Assembly: GCA_050184295.1 (NCBI GenBank)
Contig: JBFXAM010000158.1
Location: forward strand, 1 to 8,847
Source: JBFXAM01 sp050184295
GTDB taxonomy: Bacteria; Planctomycetota; Phycisphaerae; UBA1845; Fen-1342
Length of the DNA: 8,847 bases
Direction: 5' to 3'
Shown here: positions 1 through 6,778 of the stretch, one piece after another
Layout of the letters: each line of letters begins with the position of its first letter
Numbering within the stretch: position 1 is the first letter of the stretch
Position numbers and translations under genes: made by a program
The notes under the pieces: generated by a model
Databases searched by the model: none
What the model saw: only the letters and a program-made list of their open reading frames with translations
Told to the model about the DNA's origin: nothing

Positions 1-1144
1 GCGCGTAGAACTCCGCGATCGCACCGACGACCGCCTGCTGCTGCGCGTCGGTGAGCTCGGGGTACATGGGCAACGCGAGCACTTCCGCGGCGGCGCGCTC
101 GGCGTTTGGCAGATCGCCGGGCTTGTAGCCGAGGTAGCGAAAGCAATCCTGAAGGTGCAGCGGCACGGGATAGTAGATGCCCCAGCCGATGCCACGCTCG
201 GTCAGGTGCGCGGTGAGCTCGTCGCGGCGGGTGACGCGGATTACGTACTGGTGATAGGTGTGGCGGCCGTGGCGCTCGACGGGCGTGCGGACATGCTCGG
301 GCGCGACACCGGCGGCGGCAAGGAGCTCCGTGTAGCGGGCGGCGCGCTGTCGGCGGGTTTCGGTCCATGCTTCGAGGTGGCGCAGCTTGACGCTGAGAAT
401 GCCGGCCTGAAGTGCGTCGAGGCGGAAGTTGCCGCCGATCAGCCGGTGATGATAGCGCGGGTTCTCGCCGTGCGTGCGCAGGAGTTTGCACTTCTCGAAC
501 AGCGCCGTGTCGTTGACGAGCAGCGCGCCGGCGTCGCCGATCGCGCCGAGGTTCTTCGTGGGATAGAAGCTCAGCGACCCGCAGACCCCGAACGCGCCGG
601 CCGTGCGGCCGCTGTGGCGTGCGCCGATCGCCTGGCAGGCGTCCTCCATGATGGGCGTGTTGGCGCGGCGGGCGAGCTCCAACAGCGGCGGCATGTCGGC
701 GAGCTGTCCGTAGAGATGCACGGGCATGATCGCCTTGGTCTTGGCGGTGATGCGACCGGCGACGTGATCGACGCGGACGTTAAATGTGTCGGGATCGACA
801 TCAACGAACACGGGCGTCGCACCCAAACGCGCGACGGTGCCGGCGGAGCCGAAGAATGTGAACGTCGGCACGATGACTTCGTCGCCGGGGCCGATGTCGA
901 GGGCCATCATCGCCACGAGCAGCGCGTCGGTGCCGGACGACAGCCCGAGCGCATGCTTGGCGCCGGTGTACCCGGCCAGCGCCTGCTCGAAGGCGGCGAC
1001 CTTCGGCCCGAGGACGTAGTAGCCGCTGGTGCAGATTTCGCGGATTTCGGCCAGCAATTCGTCGTGCAGCGCGGCGAAATTGGCCGCGAGGTTCAGCGGC
1101 GGGACGGGCGTCCGCGTCGCGGTCGGGGCGGCGGTCGGGGCCAA
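1..1144 (-). CDS. DegT/DnrJ/EryC1/StrS family PLP-dependent sugar aminotransferase (3' end cut by window edge)
   Basis: The reading frame is open from the left edge to an in-frame TGA at 1246-1244, and about 381 residues are visible, so only a few C-terminal residues can be missing. Family hallmarks in order: a GYYVLGPKVAAFE segment near the N-terminus, LSSGTDALL (cofactor-phosphate region), the FTFFGSAGTVARLGATPVFVD block, EDACQ with D168 and Q171 (pyridine-ring contacts), and FYPTKNLGAIGDAGAL with K197 as the predicted PLP lysine, then RYHH and GGNFRLDALQAGIL. These enzymes transfer an amino group to a keto-sugar nucleotide in the cytoplasm for surface polysaccharide or glycan synthesis. 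The RYHH...RLDALQAGIL block resembles WbpE-type 3-oxo-glucuronate aminotransferases, but the exact sugar cannot be read. I chose TTG at 1144 because AGGAG (1156-1152) sits 7 bases upstream. GTG at 1204 is the alternative and lacks such a site. It is divergent from rmuC. Confidence 0.9.
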   Translation of the reverse strand, partial: MAPTAAPTATRTPVPPLNLAANFAALHDELLAEIREICTSGYYVLGPKVAAFEQALAGYTGAKHALGLSSGTDALLVAMMALDIGPGDEVIVPTFTFFGSAGTVARLGATPVFVDVDPDTFNVRVDHVAGRITAKTKAIMPVHLYGQLADMPPLLELARRANTPIMEDACQAIGARHSGRTAGAFGVCGSLSFYPTKNLGAIGDAGALLVNDTALFEKCKLLRTHGENPRYHHRLIGGNFRLDALQAGILSVKLRHLEAWTETRRQRAARYTELLAAAGVAPEHVRTPVERHGRHTYHQYVIRVTRRDELTAHLTERGIGWGIYYPVPLHLQDCFRYLGYKPGDLPNAERAAAEVLALPMYPELTDAQQQAVVGAIAEFYA

Positions 1145-1425
1145 AGGGCGACTCCTGATCAGGATCGAGCGCCGCGAACGCGGCGACAGCGGTCGGAGAA
1201 ACACGAACCCGGCGCATCCTGCGCGGGGGCAGATTCCGAACGATCACCGGCAGCCCCGCCGTGCGTGGCGCGTCGCTCGGGCGACGTGACGCGCGTCGGG
1301 CTCTGCGGGCGCCGCGGCATGATAAGGCGGGCGGCTCCAATTCGCAGCGAACGGGCGGCGGAATTATGCTGTCCGCGGCGCGAATCCGACCGCTCGCCGG
1401 CGGAGCGCTTGCCGCGGGGATCTGA

Positions 1426-2832
1426 ATGGACGTGTGGGTGCTTCTAATCGTCGTGCTCGCCGTGCAGGCGGCGATGCTGGTCGCACTGCTGGTGCTGCTC
1501 CGCCGCAAGGGCGAGTCCGCCGGCGTGTTGAATCGCGTCGAAGCGCTCGATGAGCACGTTGCGCAGCGGCTCGCGAGCGGCAACAGCGACCTCGCGGAGC
1601 GCCTGGAGCGCGTGCGCGGCGATCTGCGGCAGGACCTGACCGATCGCATCACGAGCGGCCTGTTGCAGGTGAAAGCGAGCGTGGAACAGCAGTTGCACGC
1701 CGGCCGGCTCGAGCAGGACAACCGGCTGCGCGACACGGTGACGCGGCTGGAGGCGAAATTCGACGACCTGAACACGCGCCAGGCGCGCGGGCTCACCGAC
1801 GCGCGACAGGAGCTGACCCAGTCGCTCGCGAATGCGACGCGCACGCTCGAAGAGCGCTTCGTCGCGCTGGACGCGCGCACCAACACGCAACTCGAAGCGA
1901 TTCGCGGCAAGGTCGACGAGCGGCTCGGGCAGATCGCCACGCAGGTGCAGCAGAAGCTCGATCAGAACATCAAAGAAGGGTTCGCGCAGTTCGAGAAGGT
2001 GCAGCAGCATCTGCGCGCCGCCGAGGAGCAGCTTCGCAATGTCGGCATGCTGGGAAGCTCGATCAACGACTTGAACACCCTGCTCAAGCTGCCGCACCTG
2101 CGCGGGCGCTTCGGCGAGGCGGGCCTGGAGCGGCTGCTGGCGGATTTTCTGCCGGCGTCGCTCTACGAACTCCAGACTTCCGCGACCGGCGAAGACCGCG
2201 GCCGGCCGGACGCGATCATCAAATTCCCCGATCGAAAGCTGCCGATCGACAGCAAGTTCCCGCGCGAGCAGGTGCTGCCTTTGTTCGAAAGCAACGACCC
2301 GGCGGAGCTGGCGGCGGCGCGCGAGGCGCTTGCGCGGGTCATGAAGGAACAGGGCAAGAAGGTCGCCGGCTACATCGAGCCGGAGGCGGGAACCACGAAC
2401 TGCGCGCTGCTCTATCTGCCGGCGGAGACGCTGTGGTTCGAGGTGATCCAGAATCGCGAGTTGTACGACTACCTGGCGGGGCTGCGCGTGTTTCCGGTGT
2501 CGCCGAACACGCTGCTGCCTGTCTTGCACGCGATTTCGCTGACCCACAAGTGGTATCAGGTTGCGGCGGGTTTTCAGAACACGGCCCGCGAGTTGTCGCT
2601 GGCGCAGAAACACTTCGCGAATTTCTACCGGCGCTTCGAGGAGGTCGGCCGGTCGCTGACCAAGGCGCAGGAAGCGTACTCCACCGCGACGACCCACCTG
2701 GGCAAGTATCAGAGCCGCATCGTGAGCCTGACCGGCGAAGCGGCGGAGGTCGAGATCGAAATGCTGGGCGCACCGCCCCCGGGCGAAGCCACGCTCGCGA
2801 ACCCGTCTGAGCCGATCGTGCCCGGCTCCTGA
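1426..2832 (+). CDS. rmuC: DNA recombination protein RmuC
   Basis: A 468-residue protein with the RmuC layout: one N-terminal hydrophobic segment (residues about 3-25) followed by RRKG, a long charged region predicted as coiled coil (about 30-220), then the RmuC domain (about 226-445). Visible domain features are GRFGEAGLERLL at about 226, GRPDAIIKFPDRKLPIDSKFP ending near 278, and the TLWFEVIQNRELYDYL and VSPNTLLPVLHAI stretches. RmuC is a membrane-anchored, nuclease-related protein that limits inversions and rearrangements at short inverted repeats in E. coli. Its biochemical activity is not firmly known. The start is supported by GGGGA (1416-1420) 5 bases before ATG. A possible promoter lies upstream (TTCGCA 1341-1346, 18 bp, TATGCT 1365-1370), but each box matches consensus at only 4 of 6 positions. 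Length is normal and no key block is missing. Confidence 0.95.
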   Translation: MDVWVLLIVVLAVQAAMLVALLVLLRRKGESAGVLNRVEALDEHVAQRLASGNSDLAERLERVRGDLRQDLTDRITSGLLQVKASVEQQLHAGRLEQDNRLRDTVTRLEAKFDDLNTRQARGLTDARQELTQSLANATRTLEERFVALDARTNTQLEAIRGKVDERLGQIATQVQQKLDQNIKEGFAQFEKVQQHLRAAEEQLRNVGMLGSSINDLNTLLKLPHLRGRFGEAGLERLLADFLPASLYELQTSATGEDRGRPDAIIKFPDRKLPIDSKFPREQVLPLFESNDPAELAAAREALARVMKEQGKKVAGYIEPEAGTTNCALLYLPAETLWFEVIQNRELYDYLAGLRVFPVSPNTLLPVLHAISLTHKWYQVAAGFQNTARELSLAQKHFANFYRRFEEVGRSLTKAQEAYSTATTHLGKYQSRIVSLTGEAAEVEIEMLGAPPPGEATLANPSEPIVPGS

Positions 2833-2844
2833 CGCCGGGGGCAC
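2818..2844 (+). terminator. Stem-loop across the rmuC stop codon, possible terminator without T-tract
   Basis: GTGCCCGGC (2818-2826) can pair with GCCGGGGGCAC (2834-2844) as a 9-bp GC-rich stem with a two-base G bulge and a 7-base loop that contains the TGA stop. No T-run follows, so it is not a classic intrinsic terminator. It could still stabilise the 3' end or limit read-through towards the convergent DUF1580-like relic. Confidence 0.35.
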
Positions 2845-2879
2845 ACTCGAGCGCCGCGCACGTCGCGATCCCAACACAG

Positions 2880-3115
2880 ACGCACGCGCGGCAATTCGGG
2901 CGCCGCGGAGTGCGGCGTTGAAATACGGTGCAACGGCGACTCGTGAAGATCTCGCCGCCGATACGGATGTGTTCGAGCCGGATGCGTTCGCCATTGCGGG
3001 CCAGGACGCCGCGTCGGCACCAGCACCACACGCAGTTCACGGAAGGCCGGCCCGGTACGAGCTCGGCGACCTCCGTGAGCGGCAGGCGTTCATCTGTCAG
3101 GGTCTGTTCGTGCAT
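2880..3115 (-). pseudogene. DUF1580-like small protein relic, probably frameshifted
   Basis: From ATG 3115 the minus strand reads LTDERLPLTEVAELVPGRPS, then CVWCWCRRGV, RIRLEHIRIGG and EIFTSR. This follows the plan of DUF1580 proteins, roughly 70-90 residue planctomycete proteins with a helix-turn-helix-like core (leucine/threonine start, PGR, W-x-W, R-L-x-x-x-x-x-G-G, TSR). After TSR the frame turns into Cys/Arg-rich sequence unlike the family. Skipping one base (2935) would continue as VAVAPYFNAAL, which fits the expected last helix much better, so a single-base insertion near 2935 is likely. Neither frame reaches a stop before running far into rmuC antisense, so the natural 3' end is gone. 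The family is often linked to mobile elements. ATG 3124 is an alternative start. There is no clear Shine-Dalgarno. Confidence 0.5.
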
Positions 3116-3123
3116 TCGACCCA

Positions 3124-3417
3124 TTGCGTGCAATTGATCTAATAGCAGCGTCGGGTTTTGTGTTTACGGAGGCGCTTCACATTGCGATATTGGCGCATTC
3201 TTATGGCATTCCGTGGGCGTGGTCCCTGAATCGACATACGCGCGGCATGGTGAAGTGGTACGACTGGTTTTCCAGCATCGGCGTACGTGGCGAGTGTTTT
3301 GCTCCGATGGATCTTGAAGGTGCACGGGCGTGGTATAACACCGTGCGTCGCGAGTGTCGCCCCATTGACACGGAGCGACTGTTGTCAGCGTTTCCACACG
3401 AGATCGTTCTTCCATAG
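3124..3417 (+). pseudogene. Polysaccharide pyruvyl transferase family, C-terminal fragment (5' truncated)
   Basis: The 97 codons match only the C-terminal third of the polysaccharide pyruvyl transferase family (CsaB/WcaK-like, usually about 300 or more residues): IDLIAASGFVFTEALHIAIL followed by AHSYGIPWAW and KWYDWFSSIGV. These correspond to the family's 'LI...A..V.T.SLHG.I.AHA.GIPW....FKWRDW' region. The frame is open only from 3079, after a TGA at 3076-3078, and no N-terminal domain or credible start with a ribosome binding site is present. The gene therefore lost its front at a junction close to 3130, where GC content also drops. Full-length relatives attach ketal-linked pyruvate to cell-wall or exopolysaccharide sugars. 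Its stop lies 10 bp before the FemAB-like gene, so the two were probably in one operon. As it stands it is very unlikely to be active. Confidence 0.7.
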
Positions 3418-3427
3418 CTGTGACCAT

Positions 3428-4489
3428 ATGCACAACGAACAACCACGTGCCGAGCTGTTGCGCTTTGACAACGGGACCAGACGGGCGTGGAACGAGTTTC
3501 TGGCTTCGCAGGGACAGTGGAGCCCTTTTCACAGTGTCGGGTGGTTTGACACGCTCACACAGTCCTACGGCTGTCAGGTGATGGTGTGTGCAATTCGCCA
3601 ATGCGACGTGATAGTGGCCGGCATTCCATTAATGCTGGTCGCCACGCAGCTGCGCGGGCGCCAACTCGTAGGGTTGCCGTATTCGGATTACTGCAAGTGC
3701 CTTTGTGGCTCGCAGGAAGAAATATGTGATGTTGTCGACGTCGTGCAACGGTCGGCTGCGGCCTTGAAAGTGAGCTATTGGGAAGTGCGCGATTACGTGA
3801 CTGGCACGCCAGGGAAAGCGGTTGACGCCGGCTATGTTCACGTGTTGCAGTTGACTGGTGATCCCGATCACGCCTCAAGGCGGTTTCGGAAAACGCGAAT
3901 TAGGGATCCCCTAAACAAGGCGAGGACGCTCGGGAGAGTGACGGTGGAACGGTCTACGGACGCGGCGGCAATGAATACCTATTATGGACTGCATCTTAAG
4001 ACGAGGAAGCGACTGGGCGCGATCTCGCAGAGCCGAGCCTATTTTCATCATCTGCACGATCGAATGGTGAGTCGGGGTGATGGGCTGGTTGTGTTGGCGT
4101 TCGATGGCCGAAAGGCGATAGCCGGGGCCGTGGTATTGTTCGGCAAGGGGACGGCTGTACTGAGGCACTCGGCGTCACTCGAGTGCTCGTGGAAGCTGTA
4201 TCCAAATCACTTAGTCATTTGGGAGTGCATTCGAGCAGCGTGTGAGCGCGACAAGCAACGCTTTGATTTTGGCAGGACTGGTGCACAGAACGTAGGGCTA
4301 GCGGCATTCAAGCGGGGATGGGGCACAGATGCCATGCCACTTACCTACACGCGCGGGGGTTCTCTGGGAAAGTTTCGAGAAAGGGCTATCGTCGGTCTCC
4401 GAACGACATTGCGGCATACGCTGCCTCGCGTCCCCGACAGGGTCGCTGCGGGTGTCGGACGAATGCTCTACGCGAGTCTTGGCGTGTAG
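3428..4489 (+). CDS. FemAB/GNAT-like aminoacyl- or acyltransferase
   Basis: A 353-residue protein with the double-GNAT pattern of the FemAB / Acetyltransf_6 group, often found in exopolysaccharide gene clusters. Visible marks: SPFHSVGWFDTL near the N-terminus, VAGIPLMLV and RQLVGLPYSDY in the first GNAT half, LHLKTRKRLGA...YFHHLHDRM in the linker, GLVVLAFDGRKAIAGAVVLF in the second half, then FDFGRTGAQNVGLAAFKRGW and GTDAMPLTY near the C-terminus. FemA/B/X enzymes add amino acids to lipid II. Relatives in polysaccharide loci more likely modify a sugar amino group or a peptide bridge, so the substrate is uncertain. ATG 3428 is chosen because the frame upstream (open from 3287) only overlaps the pyruvyl transferase fragment and shows no family similarity. 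No good Shine-Dalgarno is visible, which suggests coupling to the upstream frame. GC is visibly lower than in rmuC, consistent with transfer. Confidence 0.8.
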   Translation: MHNEQPRAELLRFDNGTRRAWNEFLASQGQWSPFHSVGWFDTLTQSYGCQVMVCAIRQCDVIVAGIPLMLVATQLRGRQLVGLPYSDYCKCLCGSQEEICDVVDVVQRSAAALKVSYWEVRDYVTGTPGKAVDAGYVHVLQLTGDPDHASRRFRKTRIRDPLNKARTLGRVTVERSTDAAAMNTYYGLHLKTRKRLGAISQSRAYFHHLHDRMVSRGDGLVVLAFDGRKAIAGAVVLFGKGTAVLRHSASLECSWKLYPNHLVIWECIRAACERDKQRFDFGRTGAQNVGLAAFKRGWGTDAMPLTYTRGGSLGKFRERAIVGLRTTLRHTLPRVPDRVAAGVGRMLYASLGV

Positions 4490-4559
4490 GGTCTTTTTCG
4501 CAAGAGTGCGTGATGCCGGGGCGAGCGTCTACATCTCGGGGCCCGTGTCGCGCTGACGG

Positions 4560-4766
4560 TAGTTGCAACGTGGTCGGCCTGGAATTGTGCCGGCTGCAGT
4601 CGGCGATGACGTTCCTTGTATCCCGAGCGGCTTTCAGCATGCCGTGCGGGCCGAAATAGATGTCGCGCCGATCGATTCGAGCCGACGCGAGTCCGGAGGG
4701 CTTGTCGTGGTGCGGGCAGCGTGGCCGGTTCGGGGGCCTCGTCTTCGAGTTTTCAGCGCCGCACGG
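4560..4766 (-). pseudogene. Tyrosine recombinase N-terminal relic (planctomycete type)
   Basis: Right after a TAG (4769-4767) the minus strand reads, in one frame, RPPNRPRCPHHDKPSG, then ARIDRRDIYFGPHG and KAARDTRNVIADCSR. This resembles the opening of planctomycete integrases as I know them, roughly 'P.Y..HKPSGQA.V...GRD.YLG.HGT..SR..Y.RLIAEW'. The characteristic HKPSGQA appears as HDKPSGLA, and the conserved helix after PHG is degraded. No start codon sits where one would be expected, and no core-binding or catalytic domain follows, so it is a dead 5' fragment. It begins immediately beside the tRNA 3'-half copy, as expected for an integrase gene of an element inserted into a tRNA. The assignment rests on about 45 residues of pattern similarity. 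Confidence 0.5.
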
Positions 4767-4771
4767 CTACC

Positions 4772-4813
4772 AAGTGGGCGAGGGAATCCGAACCCTGGAC
4801 GTCAGGTTGGGAA
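4772..4813 (-). repeat. Degenerate copy of the 3' half of tRNA-Gly, probable attachment-site remnant
   Basis: On the minus strand this stretch starts with the anticodon loop TTCCCAA (4813-4807), continues with GACGTC, GGGTTCGGATTCCC and CGCCCACTT, and follows the intact tRNA-Gly at 6202 from its anticodon loop to just past its 3' end with few differences. The T-loop has an extra base and the sequence upstream of the loop bears no tRNA 5' half, so it is not a functional tRNA. Anticodon-loop-to-3'-end segments are typical crossover cores of tRNA-targeting tyrosine recombinases. It lies 17 bp beyond the stop of the complete integrase gene. Its orientation is opposite to the intact tRNA, so the two are not a simple attL/attR pair. 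Confidence 0.6.
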
Positions 4814-4830
4814 CCAACTGGGCCCGAAAC

Positions 4831-6096
4831 TCACTGACGCGTTCGCGGAGTACGCGGCTGACTCGAAGTTCCACCAGGCAGAGATCGAGACAACTGGAGA
4901 AGTCTGCGTGCCCAAGCAACGATCTCGCGATACTCGGGTCGCACAGGTCGCATGTATACGTCGGCCATGTCCGAGCTGGCGGAATGACCGAGCCAACGCT
5001 TCACGTCGCTAATCGACGTGCCGGGGCGCGATCCGAACTCGGTCGCGCCCAGATGGCGCAGTGTGTAGAATCCGGGAATCGTCTCTTTTGATTCGCCGAC
5101 GCGCGTCCGAAGTTTGTCCCACCATTGCGTAACCGCGTTGCCTTTCGGATGGACCAGCGGGACGCCAGTTCGGGTGACGAAAAGAAGTTGGCCGGGCGGA
5201 CGTTTCTCGGCGGCCTGATACTTTGCGACGTAGGCCCAAACGATCGGCGGAGTTTGACCGAAGCGCTCTACTCCTGTCTTCGCTCGACGAAGATCGTACG
5301 CGTCCTGCGAAATCTGGCCGACGCGGATCACGGAGAGGTCGCGCGCCCCCAAGCCGAGGCCGACTCCCAGCCAGAACATCGTCTTGCCGCGTAGGTCAGT
5401 GCCACGGAGCATCTTTCGTAGCTGGTCCACGGTTGGGAATCTGCGCTCGTGTGTCGGCGTTCCGTGAGCGACGTCGCGCGAGTCCCAATTCCACTTCAGC
5501 ATCTGCTTACCGTGCTCGGGGCGACCGGCTCGGTCGATGAGGGACTTGATCTGCTGCAGCCGCTTGGCGACCTGCGATGCCGAGAAGCCCTTCGTGACGA
5601 TTTCGCGATTGAAAGCTTCGACATCCTCCATCGACAGGTCCGCCAACCGCATTCGTTTCACGCTGCCCGGCCCGTGTCGTGTGTTGAGGAAGTCCAGGAA
5701 GTCGCGCATGTGCTTTTTTCGGTCGCGATAGACGGGTGCGGCGATGGAGCCGCGTCGTTTGGGTTCATCGGGCTTTCGGACGCGCGCAAGATCGGAATCG
5801 AGGAGGCCGCTGCTCACTTCGAGCAGACAGCCGGACAGCAGTTCGGATTTCTTCGGCGTTCGCTGCTTTGGGGCTGCCTGCTTGGCGAAGCGTTCCGGAG
5901 CATCGCCACCCATGTGCTCCAGAACCCACGCGAGGTACAATACGCGTGCCTCAGCTTCGCGCTCTTTTTCGGCGATGTTGAAGCGGTGCTTTCGGGGCAG
6001 GCCGGATTTGGTGTCGCGATAATTGACGTGCCAGCCGATGCCGCGGAGCTTGGTGAAGAGCAGCGTTGGGACGCGCCGGTTGCGATGCTTTGCCAC
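4831..6096 (-). CDS. Tyrosine recombinase / phage-type integrase
   Basis: A 421-residue protein with the tyrosine recombinase plan: a basic N-terminal DNA-binding part (residues 1-40), a core-binding helical domain (about 125-200), and a catalytic domain (about 220-405). Predicted catalytic residues are R252 (GLGARDLSVI), R347 and H348 (FYTLRHLG), H371 (WLGHS) and nucleophile Y381 (DVYM). The first His of the usual HxxR box is a tyrosine (Y344), a known kind of variation. It would catalyse site-specific integration and excision of a mobile element. It is encoded between an intact tRNA-Gly (106 bp upstream of its start) and a tRNA 3'-half copy just past its stop. The start is GTG 6096, giving MAKHRNRR. 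No clear Shine-Dalgarno precedes it. A hairpin (CGGAGC 6128-6133 with GCTCCG 6143-6148) lies in its leader. It appears intact. Confidence 0.9.
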   Translation of the reverse strand: MAKHRNRRVPTLLFTKLRGIGWHVNYRDTKSGLPRKHRFNIAEKEREAEARVLYLAWVLEHMGGDAPERFAKQAAPKQRTPKKSELLSGCLLEVSSGLLDSDLARVRKPDEPKRRGSIAAPVYRDRKKHMRDFLDFLNTRHGPGSVKRMRLADLSMEDVEAFNREIVTKGFSASQVAKRLQQIKSLIDRAGRPEHGKQMLKWNWDSRDVAHGTPTHERRFPTVDQLRKMLRGTDLRGKTMFWLGVGLGLGARDLSVIRVGQISQDAYDLRRAKTGVERFGQTPPIVWAYVAKYQAAEKRPPGQLLFVTRTGVPLVHPKGNAVTQWWDKLRTRVGESKETIPGFYTLRHLGATEFGSRPGTSISDVKRWLGHSASSDMADVYMRPVRPEYREIVAWARRLLQLSRSLPGGTSSQPRTPRTRQ

Positions 6097-6158
6097 GGTT
6101 CAGGCACGCGATAGAATGCCGAAAGTTCGGAGCCGCCGGCCAGCTCCGGAGGCAGAAT

Positions 6159-6191
6159 TGTAGTGCAAGACGTCGGAAAAATGTAGTGCAA
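6159..6191. repeat. Two direct copies of TGTAGTGCAA
   Basis: TGTAGTGCAA occurs at 6159-6168 and again at 6182-6191, 23 bp apart (about two helical turns), between the integrase start and the tRNA-Gly. The spacing suits protein binding on one face, for example integrase arm sites or an autoregulatory operator, but two copies alone do not prove it. Confidence 0.35.
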
Positions 6192-6201
6192 AACCGCGTT
6201 T

Positions 6202-6273
<72 letters not shown>

Positions 6274-6360
6274 TTTTCAGCTAAGCGATTGAACGGCAAG
6301 CGCTTGTATGCGTTTGCCGGTTCATTTTCGACCCGCTTCCACGACTGCCAGCTTGCAGAG

Positions 6361-6450
6361 TTGGTCAAAAGTTGGTCACTCGCGCGCCGAGCGGCGGGCG
6401 AACAAACGCCGAATGGTGACCAACTCAGGGCGTGACCAACAGTGACCAAC
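6361..6450. repeat. Five TTGGTCA-type repeats in two opposed groups, possible integrase arm sites
   Basis: The motif occurs as TTGGTCA at 6361-6367 and GTTGGTCAC at 6371-6379 on the plus strand, then as its complement GTGACCAAC at 6416-6424, 6432-6440 and 6442-6450. Outer flanks are also symmetric: the second copy is followed by TCGCGCG and the last by TCGCGCGCG. The block sits between the tRNA-Gly and the end of the truncated integrase gene, the usual place for arm-type binding sites of tyrosine recombinases and their excisionase. Confidence 0.55.
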
Positions 6451-6463
6451 TCGCGCGCGAGCG

Positions 6464-6778
6464 TCAGCATGCGAGCGCCCTTTCCACCGCGAGACGGGCC
6501 GCATCCATCAACTCCGGTTCGAGCTTCAGGTAGAAACGGCGCGTGGTGCGAATGTCAGAATGGCCCGCCAATTCCTGCACCACGTGCATCGGCATCGACC
6601 GCGCGAGGTTCGTGCAGAAACTCTTGCGGAGATCGTGCATGCTGCACGCGGGCAACCCGGCCCGCTTGCGGATCGCGTTGAAGTCCCGCCAGGAGTTGTT
6701 ACGCGGCATGCGCCGGCCGGCGCCCGGACCCTTGCAGTTTAACCTGATCGTGCCTTTCTTTCTTCTGCTATCGGTCAT
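6464..6778 (-). pseudogene. Tyrosine recombinase, C-terminal catalytic fragment (5' truncated)
   Basis: The 104 residues carry the complete end of a tyrosine recombinase: SWRDFNAIRKRAGLPACSM, HDLRKSF with H48 and R51, ELAGHSDIRTTRRFYLKL with H73 and nucleophile Y83, and a normal end LMDAARLAVERALAC. The N-terminal DNA-binding domain, core-binding domain and first catalytic arginine are absent; full-length relatives have 350-420 residues. The frame upstream of ATG 6778 meets a stop within about 13 codons, and the ATPase gene reads out of the junction on the other strand. It is best read as an integrase cut by recombination at about 6735-6765. It is a different protein from the integrase at 4831-6096 (it has the canonical HDLR box). 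Confidence 0.75.

Noticed and set aside
155..1447. Long plus-strand open frame opposite the aminotransferase
   Set aside because: It is the antisense of a well-conserved aminotransferase in GC-rich DNA, and its residues form no recognisable domain.
801..1940. 379-residue minus-strand frame with an ATG at 1219 upstream of the aminotransferase
   Set aside because: It is out of frame with the aminotransferase and becomes Arg/Ala-rich without family features.
1444..2994. 516-residue minus-strand open frame across rmuC
   Set aside because: It is antisense of the confidently identified rmuC, with Arg/Gln-rich low-complexity composition. Only its first part may contribute the shifted end of the DUF1580-like relic.
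4490..4520. Intrinsic terminator after the FemAB-like gene
   Set aside because: There is a run of five T but no GC-rich hairpin directly before it.
4772..4850. A complete tRNA on the minus strand
   Set aside because: Only the anticodon loop to the 3' end is tRNA-like. No 5' acceptor or D-arm is present upstream, and the T-loop has an extra base.
4660..5091. Plus-strand frame containing GEGIRTLDVRLG
   Set aside because: That phrase is the familiar translation of a tRNA antisense strand and marks the tRNA 3'-half copy, not a protein. The frame at 6213-6470 with GDGIRTHDVQLG has the same origin.
5449..6114. 221-residue plus-strand frame opposite the integrase
   Set aside because: It is antisense of an integrase whose catalytic residues are all on the other strand.
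6361..6450. CRISPR-like array
   Set aside because: The repeats are 7-9 bases, in both orientations and irregularly spaced, which does not fit a CRISPR array.
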